Below are positions 41,203 to 50,204 of a stretch of 64,000 nucleotides of DNA, piece after piece. Position 1 is the stretch's first letter. Every line of letters begins with the position of its first letter. The stretch comes from Brevibacterium aurantiacum (GTDB lineage Bacteria > Actinomycetota > Actinomycetes > Actinomycetales > Brevibacteriaceae): the NCBI RefSeq assembly GCF_900169065.1, contig NZ_FXZB01000001.1, positions 1 through 64,000 on the forward strand, read 5' to 3'. The notes beneath the pieces are model-generated. The model was not told where the DNA came from and made no database searches. It saw nothing but the letters and a program-made list of their open reading frames with translations. Position numbers and translations under genes: made by a program.

Positions 41203-42453
41203 TCACTGAACGCCGAAGAAGGGACGTACCTCGGCCAGAGCGGTCAGGAACCGCTCACAGTCCTCGGTGTTGTTGTACAGGTAGGTGCTCGCCCGGGTTG
41301 TGGCGGTGACGCCGAAACGCCGGTGCAGCGGCTGAGCACAGTGGTGACCGACCCGGACCGCGACGCCCTGGGAATCAAGATACTGGCCGACATCGTGGGC
41401 GTGGACGCCGTCGACGTCGAAGGCCACGGTGCCGATCCGGTCCTCGGCCGAGCCGAGCACGGTGATGCCGGGAATCTCTGCGATTCCGTCGAGGAGAACT
41501 CGGGTGAGGTCTCGCTCATGGTCGAAGATTTTGTCCAGGCCCACCTCGGCGAGGTAGTTGACCGCGGTGGTGAACGCCGCAACCTCGGCCACGGGCTGGG
41601 TTCCGGCCTCGAAGCGCTGTGGTGCGTCCATGAACTCTGAATCCTCCATGGTCACCGTGGTGATCATGGATCCGCCGGTCAGGACCGGGGGCAGTGCATT
41701 GAGCAGCTCCGACTTGCCCCACAGGGTGCCGAGGCCGGTGGGCCCCAGTGCCTTGTGCGCGGAGAAGGCCGCGAAGTCGACATCGAGGTCAACGAAGTTC
41801 ACGGGCATGTGCGGGACCGATTGGCACGCGTCGAGGACGACGAGGGCGCCGACCTCTCGAGCTCGGGCGACGAGTGTGTCGACCGGGTTGATGGTGCCGA
41901 GCACGTTGGAGACATGGGTGAAGGCGAAGACCTTCGTGGTCTCATCGACGATGGTGTCCAGATCACTGAGGTCGAGCTCACCGGAATCAGTGACGGGAAT
42001 CCACCGGAGCGTGGCGCCGGTCGAGTGCGCCAACTGCTGCCAGGGCACGAGGTTCGCGTGGTGCTCCATCTCGGTCACGACGATCGAATCGCCGGACCCG
42101 AGGTTGAAGCGCTGCGCGGATTCCCCGCCGAAGCCGTGGCTGGCTCGGTCGATGCCGAGCGCGACCACGTTGAGGGCCTCGGTGGCGTTCTTCGTCCAGC
42201 ACACCTGTTCCGGTGTTCCGCCGACGAGGTTGGCCACAGCTTCCCGGCCGGCCTCGAACGCGTCGGTGGCCATCACCGCGAGCGAATGCGCCCCGCGATG
42301 GACAGCGGCGTTGCGCTGCGAGTAGTACTCGGTGAATGTGTCGATGACACACTGCGGCTTCTGCGAAGTCGCGCCCGAGTCAAGATAGCTCAGAGGCGAC
42401 TCCCCGACCCTGGTGTCCAGGATCGGGAAGTCGTTCCGAAGTCGAGCGAACAT
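41203..42453 (-). CDS. sufS: Cysteine desulfurase SufS
   Basis: A 416-residue group II cysteine desulfurase. The PLP lysine is Lys234 (FSAHKALGPTG) and the persulfide-forming cysteine is Cys372 (RVGHHCAQPLHRRFG) in the short group II loop. It releases sulfur from cysteine for cluster assembly. The start overlaps the sufC stop by one base. Confidence 0.95.
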   Translation of the reverse strand: MFARLRNDFPILDTRVGESPLSYLDSGATSQKPQCVIDTFTEYYSQRNAAVHRGAHSLAVMATDAFEAGREAVANLVGGTPEQVCWTKNATEALNVVALGIDRASHGFGGESAQRFNLGSGDSIVVTEMEHHANLVPWQQLAHSTGATLRWIPVTDSGELDLSDLDTIVDETTKVFAFTHVSNVLGTINPVDTLVARAREVGALVVLDACQSVPHMPVNFVDLDVDFAAFSAHKALGPTGLGTLWGKSELLNALPPVLTGGSMITTVTMEDSEFMDAPQRFEAGTQPVAEVAAFTTAVNYLAEVGLDKIFDHERDLTRVLLDGIAEIPGITVLGSAEDRIGTVAFDVDGVHAHDVGQYLDSQGVAVRVGHHCAQPLHRRFGVTATTRASTYLYNNTEDCERFLTALAEVRPFFGVQ

Positions 42454-43211
42454 CAGGCCGGTGCTTGCAGGAAGCGGTCGTAGCCTTCGTTCTCGAGGCG
42501 TTCGGCCAGTTCCGGTCCGCCTTCTTCAGCGACCTTGCCCTTGATGATCACGTGCACGTGGTCAGGCTTGACGTAGCTGAGGATACGCGTGTAGTGCGTG
42601 ATGAGGAGAACGCCGACATTGGTCGTCTCGCGGACCCGGTTGATGCCCTCGGACACGATTCGCAGGGCATCGACGTCGAGGCCGGAGTCGGTCTCGTCGA
42701 GGACCGAGAACTTGGGCTTGAGCATCTCCATCTGGAGGATCTCGTGGCGCTTCTTCTCACCGCCGGAGAATCCTTCGTTGACGTTGCGGCTGGCGAACTC
42801 GGGATCCACGCGGAGGTTCTCCATCGCGGACTTGAGGTCCTTGGTCCAGTGACGCAGCTTCGGAGCTTCGCCGTCGATTGCGGTCTTAGCCGAACGCAGG
42901 AAGTTCGTCACGGTCACGCCGGGAACCTCGACTGGGTACTGCATGGCCAGGAACACGCCTGCCTTGGCACGCTCGTCGACGGACATCGCGAGGACGTCTT
43001 CACCGTCGAGGGTGACGGTGCCCGAGGTCACCTGGTACTTCGGGTGACCGGCCAGGGAGTAGGCCAGGGTGGACTTGCCGGAGCCGTTGGGGCCCATGAT
43101 GGCGTGGGTCTCGTTGGAGTTGATCTCCAGGTTGATGCCGTTGAGGATCGGCTTGGGACCGGTTTCGGTGTTGACGCTGACGTGCAGGTCAGTGATTTTC
43201 AGAGTGGACAT
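42453..43211 (-). CDS. sufC: SufC, ATPase of the Fe-S assembly complex
   Basis: A 252-residue ABC-type ATPase: Walker A GPNGSGKST, SufC-specific signature FSGGEKKRHEILQM, Walker B SVLDETDSGLD. It pairs with SufB and SufD; there are no membrane partners. Confidence 0.95.
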   Translation of the reverse strand: MSTLKITDLHVSVNTETGPKPILNGINLEINSNETHAIMGPNGSGKSTLAYSLAGHPKYQVTSGTVTLDGEDVLAMSVDERAKAGVFLAMQYPVEVPGVTVTNFLRSAKTAIDGEAPKLRHWTKDLKSAMENLRVDPEFASRNVNEGFSGGEKKRHEILQMEMLKPKFSVLDETDSGLDVDALRIVSEGINRVRETTNVGVLLITHYTRILSYVKPDHVHVIIKGKVAEEGGPELAERLENEGYDRFLQAPA

Positions 43212-43261
43212 GTCAATCCTTTTCAGTTCAGGTAAGCGTGGTGATCAGTTGAGCGTGCTGG

Positions 43262-43585
43262 TCAATTGAGCACTGTGCTCGGGTCAATCAGGATGCGGCC
43301 GGCGATCTCCTTGCAGTCATAGACTGCGATCGGTTCGAAGGCCGGTGGGCTCAGCGGCTTGCCGGAGGTGAGATCGAACTGGGAGCCGTGCAGCCAGCAT
43401 TCGATGGCGCATCCTTCCACTTCGCCCTCGGCCAGCGATACTTCGCCGTGAGTGCAGAGATCGTCGACGGCGTGGATCGTGCCATCGGAGTCGCGGGCGA
43501 TGCAGATCTCGAAGTTGTCGACTTCGATGCGCATCGTCGCTCCCGCGGCCACCTCGTCGGCGGCCGCAACGTCGATCATGGTCAC
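43262..43585 (-). CDS. Rieske-type non-haem [2Fe-2S] ferredoxin in the suf operon
   Basis: A 107-residue Rieske ferredoxin with CTHG (Cys44, His46) and CWLHGSQF (Cys63, His66). Such a protein between sufD and sufC is usual in actinobacteria; it may supply electrons or act as an acceptor for new clusters. GTG 43585 overlaps the sufD stop and has GGAG at good spacing; ATG 43579 is the alternative. Confidence 0.92.
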   Translation of the reverse strand: MTMIDVAAADEVAAGATMRIEVDNFEICIARDSDGTIHAVDDLCTHGEVSLAEGEVEGCAIECWLHGSQFDLTSGKPLSPPAFEPIAVYDCKEIAGRILIDPSTVLN

Positions 43586-44757
43586 AGAACGCTCCGGGAG
43601 AGTTCTTCCTCGATTCGCTCGTTGAGGACCTCTTCGATCTCGGGGACCTGGATCTGCTGGATCACTTCGTTGAAGAATCCGCGGACCACGAGCTGACGGG
43701 CGACTTCCTCGGGGATGCCGCGGCTCATCAGGTAGAACAGGTGCTCCTCATCGAAGCGTCCGGTCGAGGAGGCGTGTCCCGCACCGGCGATGTCGCCGGT
43801 CTCGATCTCGAGGTTCGGCACCGAGTCGGCACGCGCACCATCGCTGAGGATGAGGTTGCGGTTGAGCTCGTAAGTGTCGATGTCGAGAGCTTCGGGGCGG
43901 ATGAGCACGTCGCCGATCCAGACGCTGCGTGCGTCCTTGCCCTGAAGAGCGCCCTTGTAGTGGACGTTCGACGTGGCCTTCGGCGTGTTGTGGTCGATGT
44001 AGGTGCGGTGCTCGAAGTGCTGTCCGGCATCGGCGAAGTAGAGTCCGAGCAGTTCGGCCTCTCCCCCGGCTGCGGAGTAGCGCACGTTCGTGTTCAGGCG
44101 CACGATGTCTCCACCGAGGCTGATGGCGATGTGCTTAAGCTTCGCATCCTTGCCCACGATCGCGTCGTGCTGGCCCAGGTGCTGTGACGCGTCGTCCCAG
44201 AGCTGCAGGGACACGAAGGTCACGTCGGCGCCGTCTCCGACCACGAGGGAGACCAGCTCGGAATGCCGGGCCAGACCTTCGTGCTCGATGACGACGGTCG
44301 CCTTCGCGTTCGCGCCGACCGAGACGACGACATGTCCGTGGGAGATGTCGTCGCCGGTGCCGTCAGCGTGGATGATTGCGGCACCGCTCAGTTCGGTGTT
44401 GGCCGGAACCGAGTAGTGGGTCACGGTCGAGGCGCGGTTGGCGGCCACGACTGCGGCCCGGTCCTCGGGTTCGAGGATGCCCAGTTCCTGAGCGGCCTCG
44501 AGCGAGATCTCCTCGACGGAGATGCCCTCGGGCAGGTCGCCCTTCGTGGTCAGCTTCGACTCGGAGGCAGCATCGGTGAAAAAATCACTGAGCTTGCGCA
44601 CCGGGGAGAAGCGCCATTCCTCTTCGCGTCCGTGTGGGACGGGGAAGTCGGCGACATCGAAGCTGCGTGTACGTGCGTCCCGCTTGGAATCGGGAACCTG
44701 GACGCCGGCGCCATGAGAGTGCTCATCAAGGCCCAGCGGATTGGTGGTATCAGTCAC
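43582..44757 (-). CDS. sufD: SufD, Fe-S assembly protein
   Basis: A 391-residue SufD. The C-terminal beta-helix core contains RTYIDHNTPKATSNVHYKGA and the end ISRGIPEEVARQLVVRGFFN-type motif (here LMSRGIPEEVARQLVVRGFF). It forms the SufBC2D scaffold with SufB and SufC. It follows sufB after 34 bases. Confidence 0.95.
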   Translation of the reverse strand: MTDTTNPLGLDEHSHGAGVQVPDSKRDARTRSFDVADFPVPHGREEEWRFSPVRKLSDFFTDAASESKLTTKGDLPEGISVEEISLEAAQELGILEPEDRAAVVAANRASTVTHYSVPANTELSGAAIIHADGTGDDISHGHVVVSVGANAKATVVIEHEGLARHSELVSLVVGDGADVTFVSLQLWDDASQHLGQHDAIVGKDAKLKHIAISLGGDIVRLNTNVRYSAAGGEAELLGLYFADAGQHFEHRTYIDHNTPKATSNVHYKGALQGKDARSVWIGDVLIRPEALDIDTYELNRNLILSDGARADSVPNLEIETGDIAGAGHASSTGRFDEEHLFYLMSRGIPEEVARQLVVRGFFNEVIQQIQVPEIEEVLNERIEEELSRSVL

Positions 44758-44791
44758 TTAAAACTCCTTTAGCAGACGGTGGCAGGCTGAC

Positions 44792-46222
44792 TCAGCCCAC
44801 GCCACCTTCCATCTGGATTTCGATGAGGCGGTTGAGCTCGAGGGCGTATTCCATCGGCAGCTCGCGAGCGATCGGTTCGACGAACCCGCGCACGATCATC
44901 GCCATTGCCTCGGTCTCTTCCATGCCGCGGCTCATGAGGTAGAAGAGCTGATCCTCACTGACCTTGGACACGGTGGCCTCGTGACCCAGAGTCACATCGT
45001 CCTCGCGGATGTCGATGTAGGGGTACGTGTCCGACCGGGAGATGTTGTCGACCAGGAGTGCGTCACAGAGGACGTTGTTCGACGAGCCCTTGGCTCCGGG
45101 GTTCACGTGGACGAGTCCACGGTAGCCGGAACGTCCGCCGCCACGGGCCACGGACTTCGACACGATCGAGGAGTGGGTGTTCGGAGCGGCGTGAACCATC
45201 TTCGCACCGGTGTCCTGGTGCTGGCCCTCGCCGGCGAATGCCACGGACAGGGTCTCTCCCCTGGCGTGCTCCCCTGTGAGCCAGATGGCCGGGTACTTCA
45301 TGGTGACCTTGGAGCCGATGTTGCCGTCGACCCATTCCATGGAAGCGCCCTCTTCGGCGATGGCACGCTTGGTGACGAGGTTGTAGACGTTGTTCGACCA
45401 GTTCTGGATGGTCGTGTAACGGACCTTCGCATCCTTCTTGGCCACGATCTCGACGACTGCCGAGTGCAGCGAGTCGGTCTTGTAGATCGGTGCTGTACAG
45501 CCCTCGACGTAGTGCACCGACGAGCCTTCGTCGGCGATGATGAGGGTGCGCTCGAACTGGCCCATGTTCTCGGTGTTGATGCGGAAGTAGGCCTGCAGCG
45601 GGATCTCGACGTGGACGCCCTTGGGGACGTAGACGAAGGAGCCGCCGGACCAGACCGCGGTGTTCAGCGCTGAGAACTTGTTGTCACCGGAGGGAATGAT
45701 CGAACCGAAGTACTCTTCGAAGATCTCCGGGTACTCACGCAGACCGGTGTCGGTGTCCATGAAGATGACGCCCTGCTTCTCGAGCTCTTCATTGATCTGG
45801 TGGTAGACGACCTCTGACTCGTACTGAGCGGCGACACCGGCGACGAGGCGCTGCTTCTCCGCCTCGGGGATGCCGAGCTTGTCATAGGTGTTGCGGATGT
45901 CCTCGGGCAGGTCCTCCCAGGAGGTGGCCTGTCCCTCGGTGGAGCGGACGAAGTACTTGATGTCGTCGAAGTGGATTCCCGTGAGGTCTGCACCCCAGCT
46001 GGGCATCGGCTTCTTCTCGAACAGCTTCAGCGCCTTGAGTCGACGCTGCAGCATCCAGTCCGGCTCGTCCTTCAACTTCGAGATGTTGCGGACGACTTCT
46101 TCCGAGAGTCCGCGCGCGGCGAACTCGCCGGCGTCGTTTCCGTCGTGCCAACCGTATGCGTACTGTCCGAGGTCTTTGAGCTCGGGATTCGCATCGATGA
46201 TCCGATTGCCTGTGTCAGTCAT
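44792..46222 (-). CDS. sufB: SufB, Fe-S cluster scaffold
   Basis: A 476-residue SufB of normal length, without an intein (a SufB intein is present in M. tuberculosis Rv1461). Conserved blocks include [20 protein letters not shown], the substrate-cysteine segment [20 protein letters not shown], and [19 protein letters not shown]. It is the scaffold on which clusters form. The ATG overlaps the sufR stop by four bases. Confidence 0.96.
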   Translation of the reverse strand: MTDTGNRIIDANPELKDLGQYAYGWHDGNDAGEFAARGLSEEVVRNISKLKDEPDWMLQRRLKALKLFEKKPMPSWGADLTGIHFDDIKYFVRSTEGQATSWEDLPEDIRNTYDKLGIPEAEKQRLVAGVAAQYESEVVYHQINEELEKQGVIFMDTDTGLREYPEIFEEYFGSIIPSGDNKFSALNTAVWSGGSFVYVPKGVHVEIPLQAYFRINTENMGQFERTLIIADEGSSVHYVEGCTAPIYKTDSLHSAVVEIVAKKDAKVRYTTIQNWSNNVYNLVTKRAIAEEGASMEWVDGNIGSKVTMKYPAIWLTGEHARGETLSVAFAGEGQHQDTGAKMVHAAPNTHSSIVSKSVARGGGRSGYRGLVHVNPGAKGSSNNVLCDALLVDNISRSDTYPYIDIREDDVTLGHEATVSKVSEDQLFYLMSRGMEETEAMAMIVRGFVEPIARELPMEYALELNRLIEIQMEGGVG

Positions 46223-46938
46223 CGTGAACCTCCTTGAGGTCGATCATTGCTGTGGATGAGTGGTCTGGTGAGTTCCGAGGTCGGAATGTGGGTGGTGCAG
46301 ACGTGGTCGCCGTGGGCCAATGAGGACAGACGGCGGACATCGACGCCCAGGTAGTCCGAGAACATGGCGAGCTCTGCTTCACAGATCTCGGGGAACTCGG
46401 AGGCGACTGCCTGGATCGGACAATGTTCTTGGCACAGCTGCATCGCTTCGAGAGGGGTTCCGGCCGCCACCGGTGTCGCCGAAGCGGCGTAACCCTCCTT
46501 GGTCAATGCCGCAGCCAGGCCCCGGGAGCGGGAAGCCACTGTGGTGCCTCCCCGTCGGTCCAGTTCCCCGCCGAGGTTGTCGCGGAGTTTCGCGACCAGG
46601 TCCTCGGTGAATTCCTCAACGGCTTCGGGACCGACTCGGTCCTTCATAAACCGCAGGATATCGACTGCCAGCTGGTCATATGAGTGGGTGACGGACCCAT
46701 GGCCACGCGAGGTGACCACGTAATGCCTGGCCGGTCTTCCACGGCCTGCCTGCTTGCCGGCGAGCTCGCGGACCTCGATGAGGCCCTCGGTCTCCAGCGC
46801 ATCCATGTGACGACGAATCGCCGCGGGAGTCAGGTCGAGGCTTTTCGCCAACGCCGAGGCAGTGATCGGCCCTTCATCGAGCACCGATCGAAATACCTTC
46901 TCCCTGGTACGGCGATCTTCTGTGTCGTTCGCAGCCAT
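46219..46938 (-). CDS. sufR: SufR, Fe-S-sensing repressor of the suf operon
   Basis: A 239-residue regulator. The winged helix-turn-helix (about 12-75) includes [21 protein letters not shown]-terminal cysteines at 169, 173, 186 and 214 in [19 protein letters not shown] and [11 protein letters not shown] form the cluster-binding set typical of SufR. The perfect AAGGAGGTGG ribosome-binding site precedes the ATG by four bases. It is co-transcribed with sufB and probably autoregulated through the operator at 46960-46973. Confidence 0.93.
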   Translation of the reverse strand: MAANDTEDRRTREKVFRSVLDEGPITASALAKSLDLTPAAIRRHMDALETEGLIEVRELAGKQAGRGRPARHYVVTSRGHGSVTHSYDQLAVDILRFMKDRVGPEAVEEFTEDLVAKLRDNLGGELDRRGGTTVASRSRGLAAALTKEGYAASATPVAAGTPLEAMQLCQEHCPIQAVASEFPEICEAELAMFSDYLGVDVRRLSSLAHGDHVCTTHIPTSELTRPLIHSNDRPQGGSR

Positions 46939-46959
46939 TCTCCACCTCCTTGACTAACA

Positions 46960-46973
46960 CAACACTATTGTTG
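46960..46973. promoter_or_regulatory. Putative SufR operator, CAAC-N6-GTTG
   Basis: CAACACTATTGTTG is an inverted repeat with the spacing reported for cyanobacterial SufR. It overlaps TAGTGT, a possible -10 of the sufR promoter (with TTTACG as -35 18 bases further upstream), 22 bases before the sufR ATG. Confidence 0.7.
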
Positions 46974-46992
46974 CGTAATTTGTTTCGTAAAA

Positions 46993-47011
46993 CTAGGTGA
47001 GCCTAACTACG
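46993..47011. promoter_or_regulatory. IdeR/DtxR-type iron box
   Basis: CTAGGTGAGCCTAACTACG contains TAGGTGAGCCTAAC, 14 consecutive matches to one strand of the IdeR/DtxR consensus. It sits between the divergent sufR and ABC-ctaA promoters and may link both to iron supply. Confidence 0.68.
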
Positions 47012-47041
47012 GGCCGATTCGACGCGTCGTAGAATGGTGTG

Positions 47042-47968
47042 GTGTCAGAATCGGCCCTCACCATTCGTGGTCTCCATTACTCGTACGGCGCACACCACGT
47101 CGTCGACGGAATCGACCTCGATGCCACCACCGGATCCATCCTCGGTGTGCTCGGCCCCAATGGTGCAGGCAAGTCGACGACGATCTCTCTGGCCGTGGGC
47201 ACGAGGCCTCCGGATGCCGGTCAGATCGAGATCTTCGGGCTCGACCCTTACCGCCGCCACGACCAGACTTCCCTTCTTGCCGGTGTCATGCTCCAGGACG
47301 GCGGTCTGCCGATGAGCGCCAAGCCGCTCCAGGTCCTGCGGCATCTGGCGTCGCTGTATCCCAATCCGCTGACCATCGACGAACTCGCCGAGCCGTTGGG
47401 CATCCATGAGTTCGCCTCACGCACGATCCGCCGACTCTCCGGCGGCCAGAAGCAGCGCGTGGCCCTGGCCGCCGCACTCATCGGCCGACCGCGACTGGTC
47501 TTCCTCGATGAGCCCTGCGCCGGTCTCGATCCGCAGGCACGCGCGGTCGTCCACGATTTCATCCGTGAGCTCGCGGCCGCCTCGGTGGCGGTGGTCCTGA
47601 CGACCCATGACCTCGCCGAGGCGGAGGAGCTTGCCGATGAGGTCATCGTCATCGATCGGGGACGCATCATCGCCCAGGGTGCGCCCGAAGATCTGCGCAA
47701 CGCCTCCCCCGCCGGCCGCCGACTCGTCATCACCGTCGATCGTCCATTGGACCAGACACACCGCGAACTCAGCTCCACGATGAGCACCATCGCCCCCACC
47801 TCGGCGGTGGGATCGGGCTTCGTCATCGACGGAGACCTGAGCAGCGGCCAGATCGCGGCCCTGTGCACTGCCGTCGCCGAGGCGGGTCTGGCGATCACAG
47901 ACATCGACATGCACTCGCAGTCGCTGGCCGACGTGTTCTTCGAACTCACGGGCAGGCCGCTGCGATGA
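47042..47968 (+). CDS. ABC transporter ATP-binding protein (next to ctaA)
   Basis: A 308-residue ATPase: Walker A GPNGAGKST, signature LSGGQKQRVALAAAL, Walker B LVFLDEPCAGLD, plus a C-terminal extension of about 80 residues as in drug/antibiotic-type (DrrA-like) ATPases. Its gene order corresponds to M. tuberculosis Rv1458c-Rv1457c-Rv1456c. GTG 47042 was chosen because TAGAAT ends seven bases before it, giving a leaderless start; GTG 47039 is adjacent. It is divergent from sufR and shares the iron-box region. Confidence 0.88.
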   Translation: MSESALTIRGLHYSYGAHHVVDGIDLDATTGSILGVLGPNGAGKSTTISLAVGTRPPDAGQIEIFGLDPYRRHDQTSLLAGVMLQDGGLPMSAKPLQVLRHLASLYPNPLTIDELAEPLGIHEFASRTIRRLSGGQKQRVALAAALIGRPRLVFLDEPCAGLDPQARAVVHDFIRELAAASVAVVLTTHDLAEAEELADEVIVIDRGRIIAQGAPEDLRNASPAGRRLVITVDRPLDQTHRELSSTMSTIAPTSAVGSGFVIDGDLSSGQIAALCTAVAEAGLAITDIDMHSQSLADVFFELTGRPLR

Positions 47969-48732
47969 ACCAGATGCCCCCGACAAACCAGATGCCTCGC
48001 ATGAGAACGAAGCGCGTCATCGCGCAGACGAAGTTCGAGACCATCTCGGTCCTGCGCAACGGCGAACAGCTGCTGCTCTCCCTCATTCTGCCGCTGGGGA
48101 TGCTCATCTTCCTCGCGAAGACCCCGCTGCTGGGCGCCCTCGGCCTCGTCCCGGAGGGCACCGACCCACTGACCGTGGCACTTCCCGGTGCGCTGAGTCT
48201 CTGCCTGGCATCGACCGCGTTCACGGGGCAGGCGATCGCCACGGCCTTCGACCGTCGCTATGGGGTCCTGCGCCAGTTGGCGACGACGCCGCTGGGTGCC
48301 AACGGACTCATCCTCGGCAAGCTCGGCGCCGTCATCACCGTCGTCATCATCCAGTTCCTACTTGCCTTCGCCATCGCGCTGGGGCTGGGCTTCGATGGCC
48401 CCGTCAACGCCTTCGCACTGATCCTGACCACACTGCTTGGCACCGCGGCACTCCTGTCCTTAGGCTTGCTCATGGCAGGAACGGTGCGCGCCGAGGCCAC
48501 TCTGGCCGGCGCCAACCTGATCTGGGTGCTCATGGCAGGCGTGGGCGGGCTCGTCATCGCACATCCCGGAGAATGGGGCACCGTGGTCGGCTATCTGCCT
48601 TCTGGTGCTCTCGGCGATGCCATGCGTGCGGCCGTCGGCGGAGCTGGCTTCGATATCAAGGCACTGATCGTGCTCCTCGTGTGGGGGCTGTTGGGAACGC
48701 TTGCGGCACGCAGGTGGTTCCGATTCGAATGA
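47965..48732 (+). CDS. ABC-2 type permease
   Basis: A 255-residue membrane protein with about six hydrophobic segments and the ABC-2 layout. It overlaps the ATPase gene by four bases (ATGA), so the two form one exporter. The substrate is not known; proximity to ctaA led others to suspect a role near haem or respiratory-chain assembly, which remains inference. Confidence 0.87.
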   Translation: MNQMPPTNQMPRMRTKRVIAQTKFETISVLRNGEQLLLSLILPLGMLIFLAKTPLLGALGLVPEGTDPLTVALPGALSLCLASTAFTGQAIATAFDRRYGVLRQLATTPLGANGLILGKLGAVITVVIIQFLLAFAIALGLGFDGPVNAFALILTTLLGTAALLSLGLLMAGTVRAEATLAGANLIWVLMAGVGGLVIAHPGEWGTVVGYLPSGALGDAMRAAVGGAGFDIKALIVLLVWGLLGTLAARRWFRFE

Positions 48733-48740
48733 GGAGAGAA

Positions 48741-49640
48741 ATGGTCACAAAGAAGATCCGCGTCGCTGCCTGGGTCATGCTCATCGCACAGGCCGGCATC
48801 ATCTTCAGCGGTGGCATCGTCAGGCTCACTGGGTCTGGCCTCGGCTGCACCGACTGGCCGAAATGCACCCCGGACTCCCTGGTGACGACACCGGAGATGG
48901 GCATTCACGGCCTCATCGAATTCGGGAACCGCACGCTGGCGGTGGTTCTCGCCATGATCGGCGTCGTCATCTTCCTCATGCTCTGGAAGTCGCGGAAGCA
49001 GCGTCCCGACCTGTTCTGGCTCAACCTCGGACTGCTGGCCATCGTGCCCGTCCAAGCCATCGTCGGCGGAATCACCGTGTGGACGAAGCTCAACCCCTGG
49101 GTCGTGGCTGGGCACTTCGTCCCCTCCGCCATTGCGGTGGGAGTCGCCGCCTACTTCGTACGCCGCACCTACGACACGGGCATTCGCACCGGTGAGAAAG
49201 CACCGTCTCCGCTGCCCGCGCTGGGCTGGACCATCCTCGTCCTCACCGCGATCGTCGTCTTCTTCGGTGTGCTGACCACCGGTGCCGGCCCGCACTCGGG
49301 CTCGACCATGTCGACACGCAATGGTCTGGACAACATCTGGATCACCCGCGCGCATGCCTTCCCTGTCTGGCTCATGGTCATCGCCACGATCGTGGCCCTC
49401 TCCATCGCGATCAAGCGGCACAGCGTCATGGTCAAGCCCCTCGTCGTGCTCCTCATCGTCGAGCTCGCGCAGGGTCTCATCGGCTATGTCCAGTACTTCA
49501 CCGGTGTGCCGATCGTCCTCGTGGCATTCCATATGATCGGGCTCTCGGCTACGATCGCGGCAAGCGTTGCCGTCCTGGACAGCGCATACTCGAGGAGTAC
49601 CCATGCCAACACCGATCGTGCCCAGCCTGTGGTTCACTGA
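48741..49640 (+). CDS. ctaA: Haem A synthase
   Basis: A 299-residue, eight-helix CtaA. The first external loop holds the Cys36/Cys42 pair (GCTDWPKC), and haem-ligand histidines appear in IHGLIEFGNRT (His56), AGHFVPSA, TRAHAFPVW and AFHMIGLSA. It oxidises haem O to haem A for cytochrome oxidase. GAGGAGA precedes ATG 48741. Its 3' end overlaps the following gene by 38 bases. Confidence 0.94.
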   Translation: MVTKKIRVAAWVMLIAQAGIIFSGGIVRLTGSGLGCTDWPKCTPDSLVTTPEMGIHGLIEFGNRTLAVVLAMIGVVIFLMLWKSRKQRPDLFWLNLGLLAIVPVQAIVGGITVWTKLNPWVVAGHFVPSAIAVGVAAYFVRRTYDTGIRTGEKAPSPLPALGWTILVLTAIVVFFGVLTTGAGPHSGSTMSTRNGLDNIWITRAHAFPVWLMVIATIVALSIAIKRHSVMVKPLVVLLIVELAQGLIGYVQYFTGVPIVLVAFHMIGLSATIAASVAVLDSAYSRSTHANTDRAQPVVH

Positions 49641-50067
49641 TCACGCCGAGGAGGCGATGGAGTTCTACTGCTCCGTCTTCCCGAACTCGCACATCGTCTC
49701 CATCGAACGCTATCCCGATGAGTCGCTGGATCCCCATTACAAGGGAATGAGCGGGAAGGTCATCACCGGGGTCTTCGTCCTCGACGGAACCCGTTTCATC
49801 TGCCTCGACGGCGGCCCCATGTTCCACTTCAACGAAGCGATCTCATTGACGGTCGAATGCGCTGATCAGGCCGAGATCGACCACTACTGGACCTCACTGT
49901 CCGCTGTCCCCGAGTCCGAACAGTGCGGTTGGCTCAAGGACAAGTACGGACTGAGCTGGCAGATCGTTCCCGCGAATCTGGGCGAGCTGATGACCGGCGA
50001 TGCGCAGATCAAGGCGCTGATGGGAATGAAGAAGATCGTCATCGAGGACCTCATCAACGCCGGGTGA
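49603..50067 (+). CDS. VOC superfamily protein (PhnB-like)
   Basis: A 154-residue vicinal-oxygen-chelate protein with PSLWFTDHAEEAMEFYCSVF and WLKDKYGLSWQIVP, the pattern of the PhnB/3-dmu-9 family. These are often annotated as demethylubiquinone methyltransferase-like without evidence of that activity. GAGGAG before ATG 49603 supports the start inside ctaA. Confidence 0.85.
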   Translation: MPTPIVPSLWFTDHAEEAMEFYCSVFPNSHIVSIERYPDESLDPHYKGMSGKVITGVFVLDGTRFICLDGGPMFHFNEAISLTVECADQAEIDHYWTSLSAVPESEQCGWLKDKYGLSWQIVPANLGELMTGDAQIKALMGMKKIVIEDLINAG

Positions 50068-50131
50068 TTGAGTCACGCTGGGTGGGGCACGCTGGCGCGG
50101 GCGGCCTCTGCTGCCGCGCTAACTGAGGAAA

Positions 50132-50170
50132 TACAAATGCCAGCGGCAGAATACGCCGCTGGCATTTGTA
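50132..50170. terminator. Bidirectional terminator between VOC gene and ctaB
   Basis: A 16-bp perfect stem (TACAAATGCCAGCGGC) with a seven-base loop lies between convergent genes. Confidence 0.88.
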
Positions 50171-50204
50171 GAACCGTTACTCGGCCGGGCTTACGAGCAG
50201 CGAC

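Noticed and set aside
44792-46222. SufB intein
   Set aside because: SufB of M. tuberculosis contains an intein, but this gene encodes a continuous 476-residue protein of normal length.
47965-48732. Start of the ABC permease about 34 codons upstream
   Set aside because: The upstream part is Arg/His-rich shadow sequence within the ATPase gene; the ATG at 47965 overlapping the ATPase stop as ATGA is the natural start.
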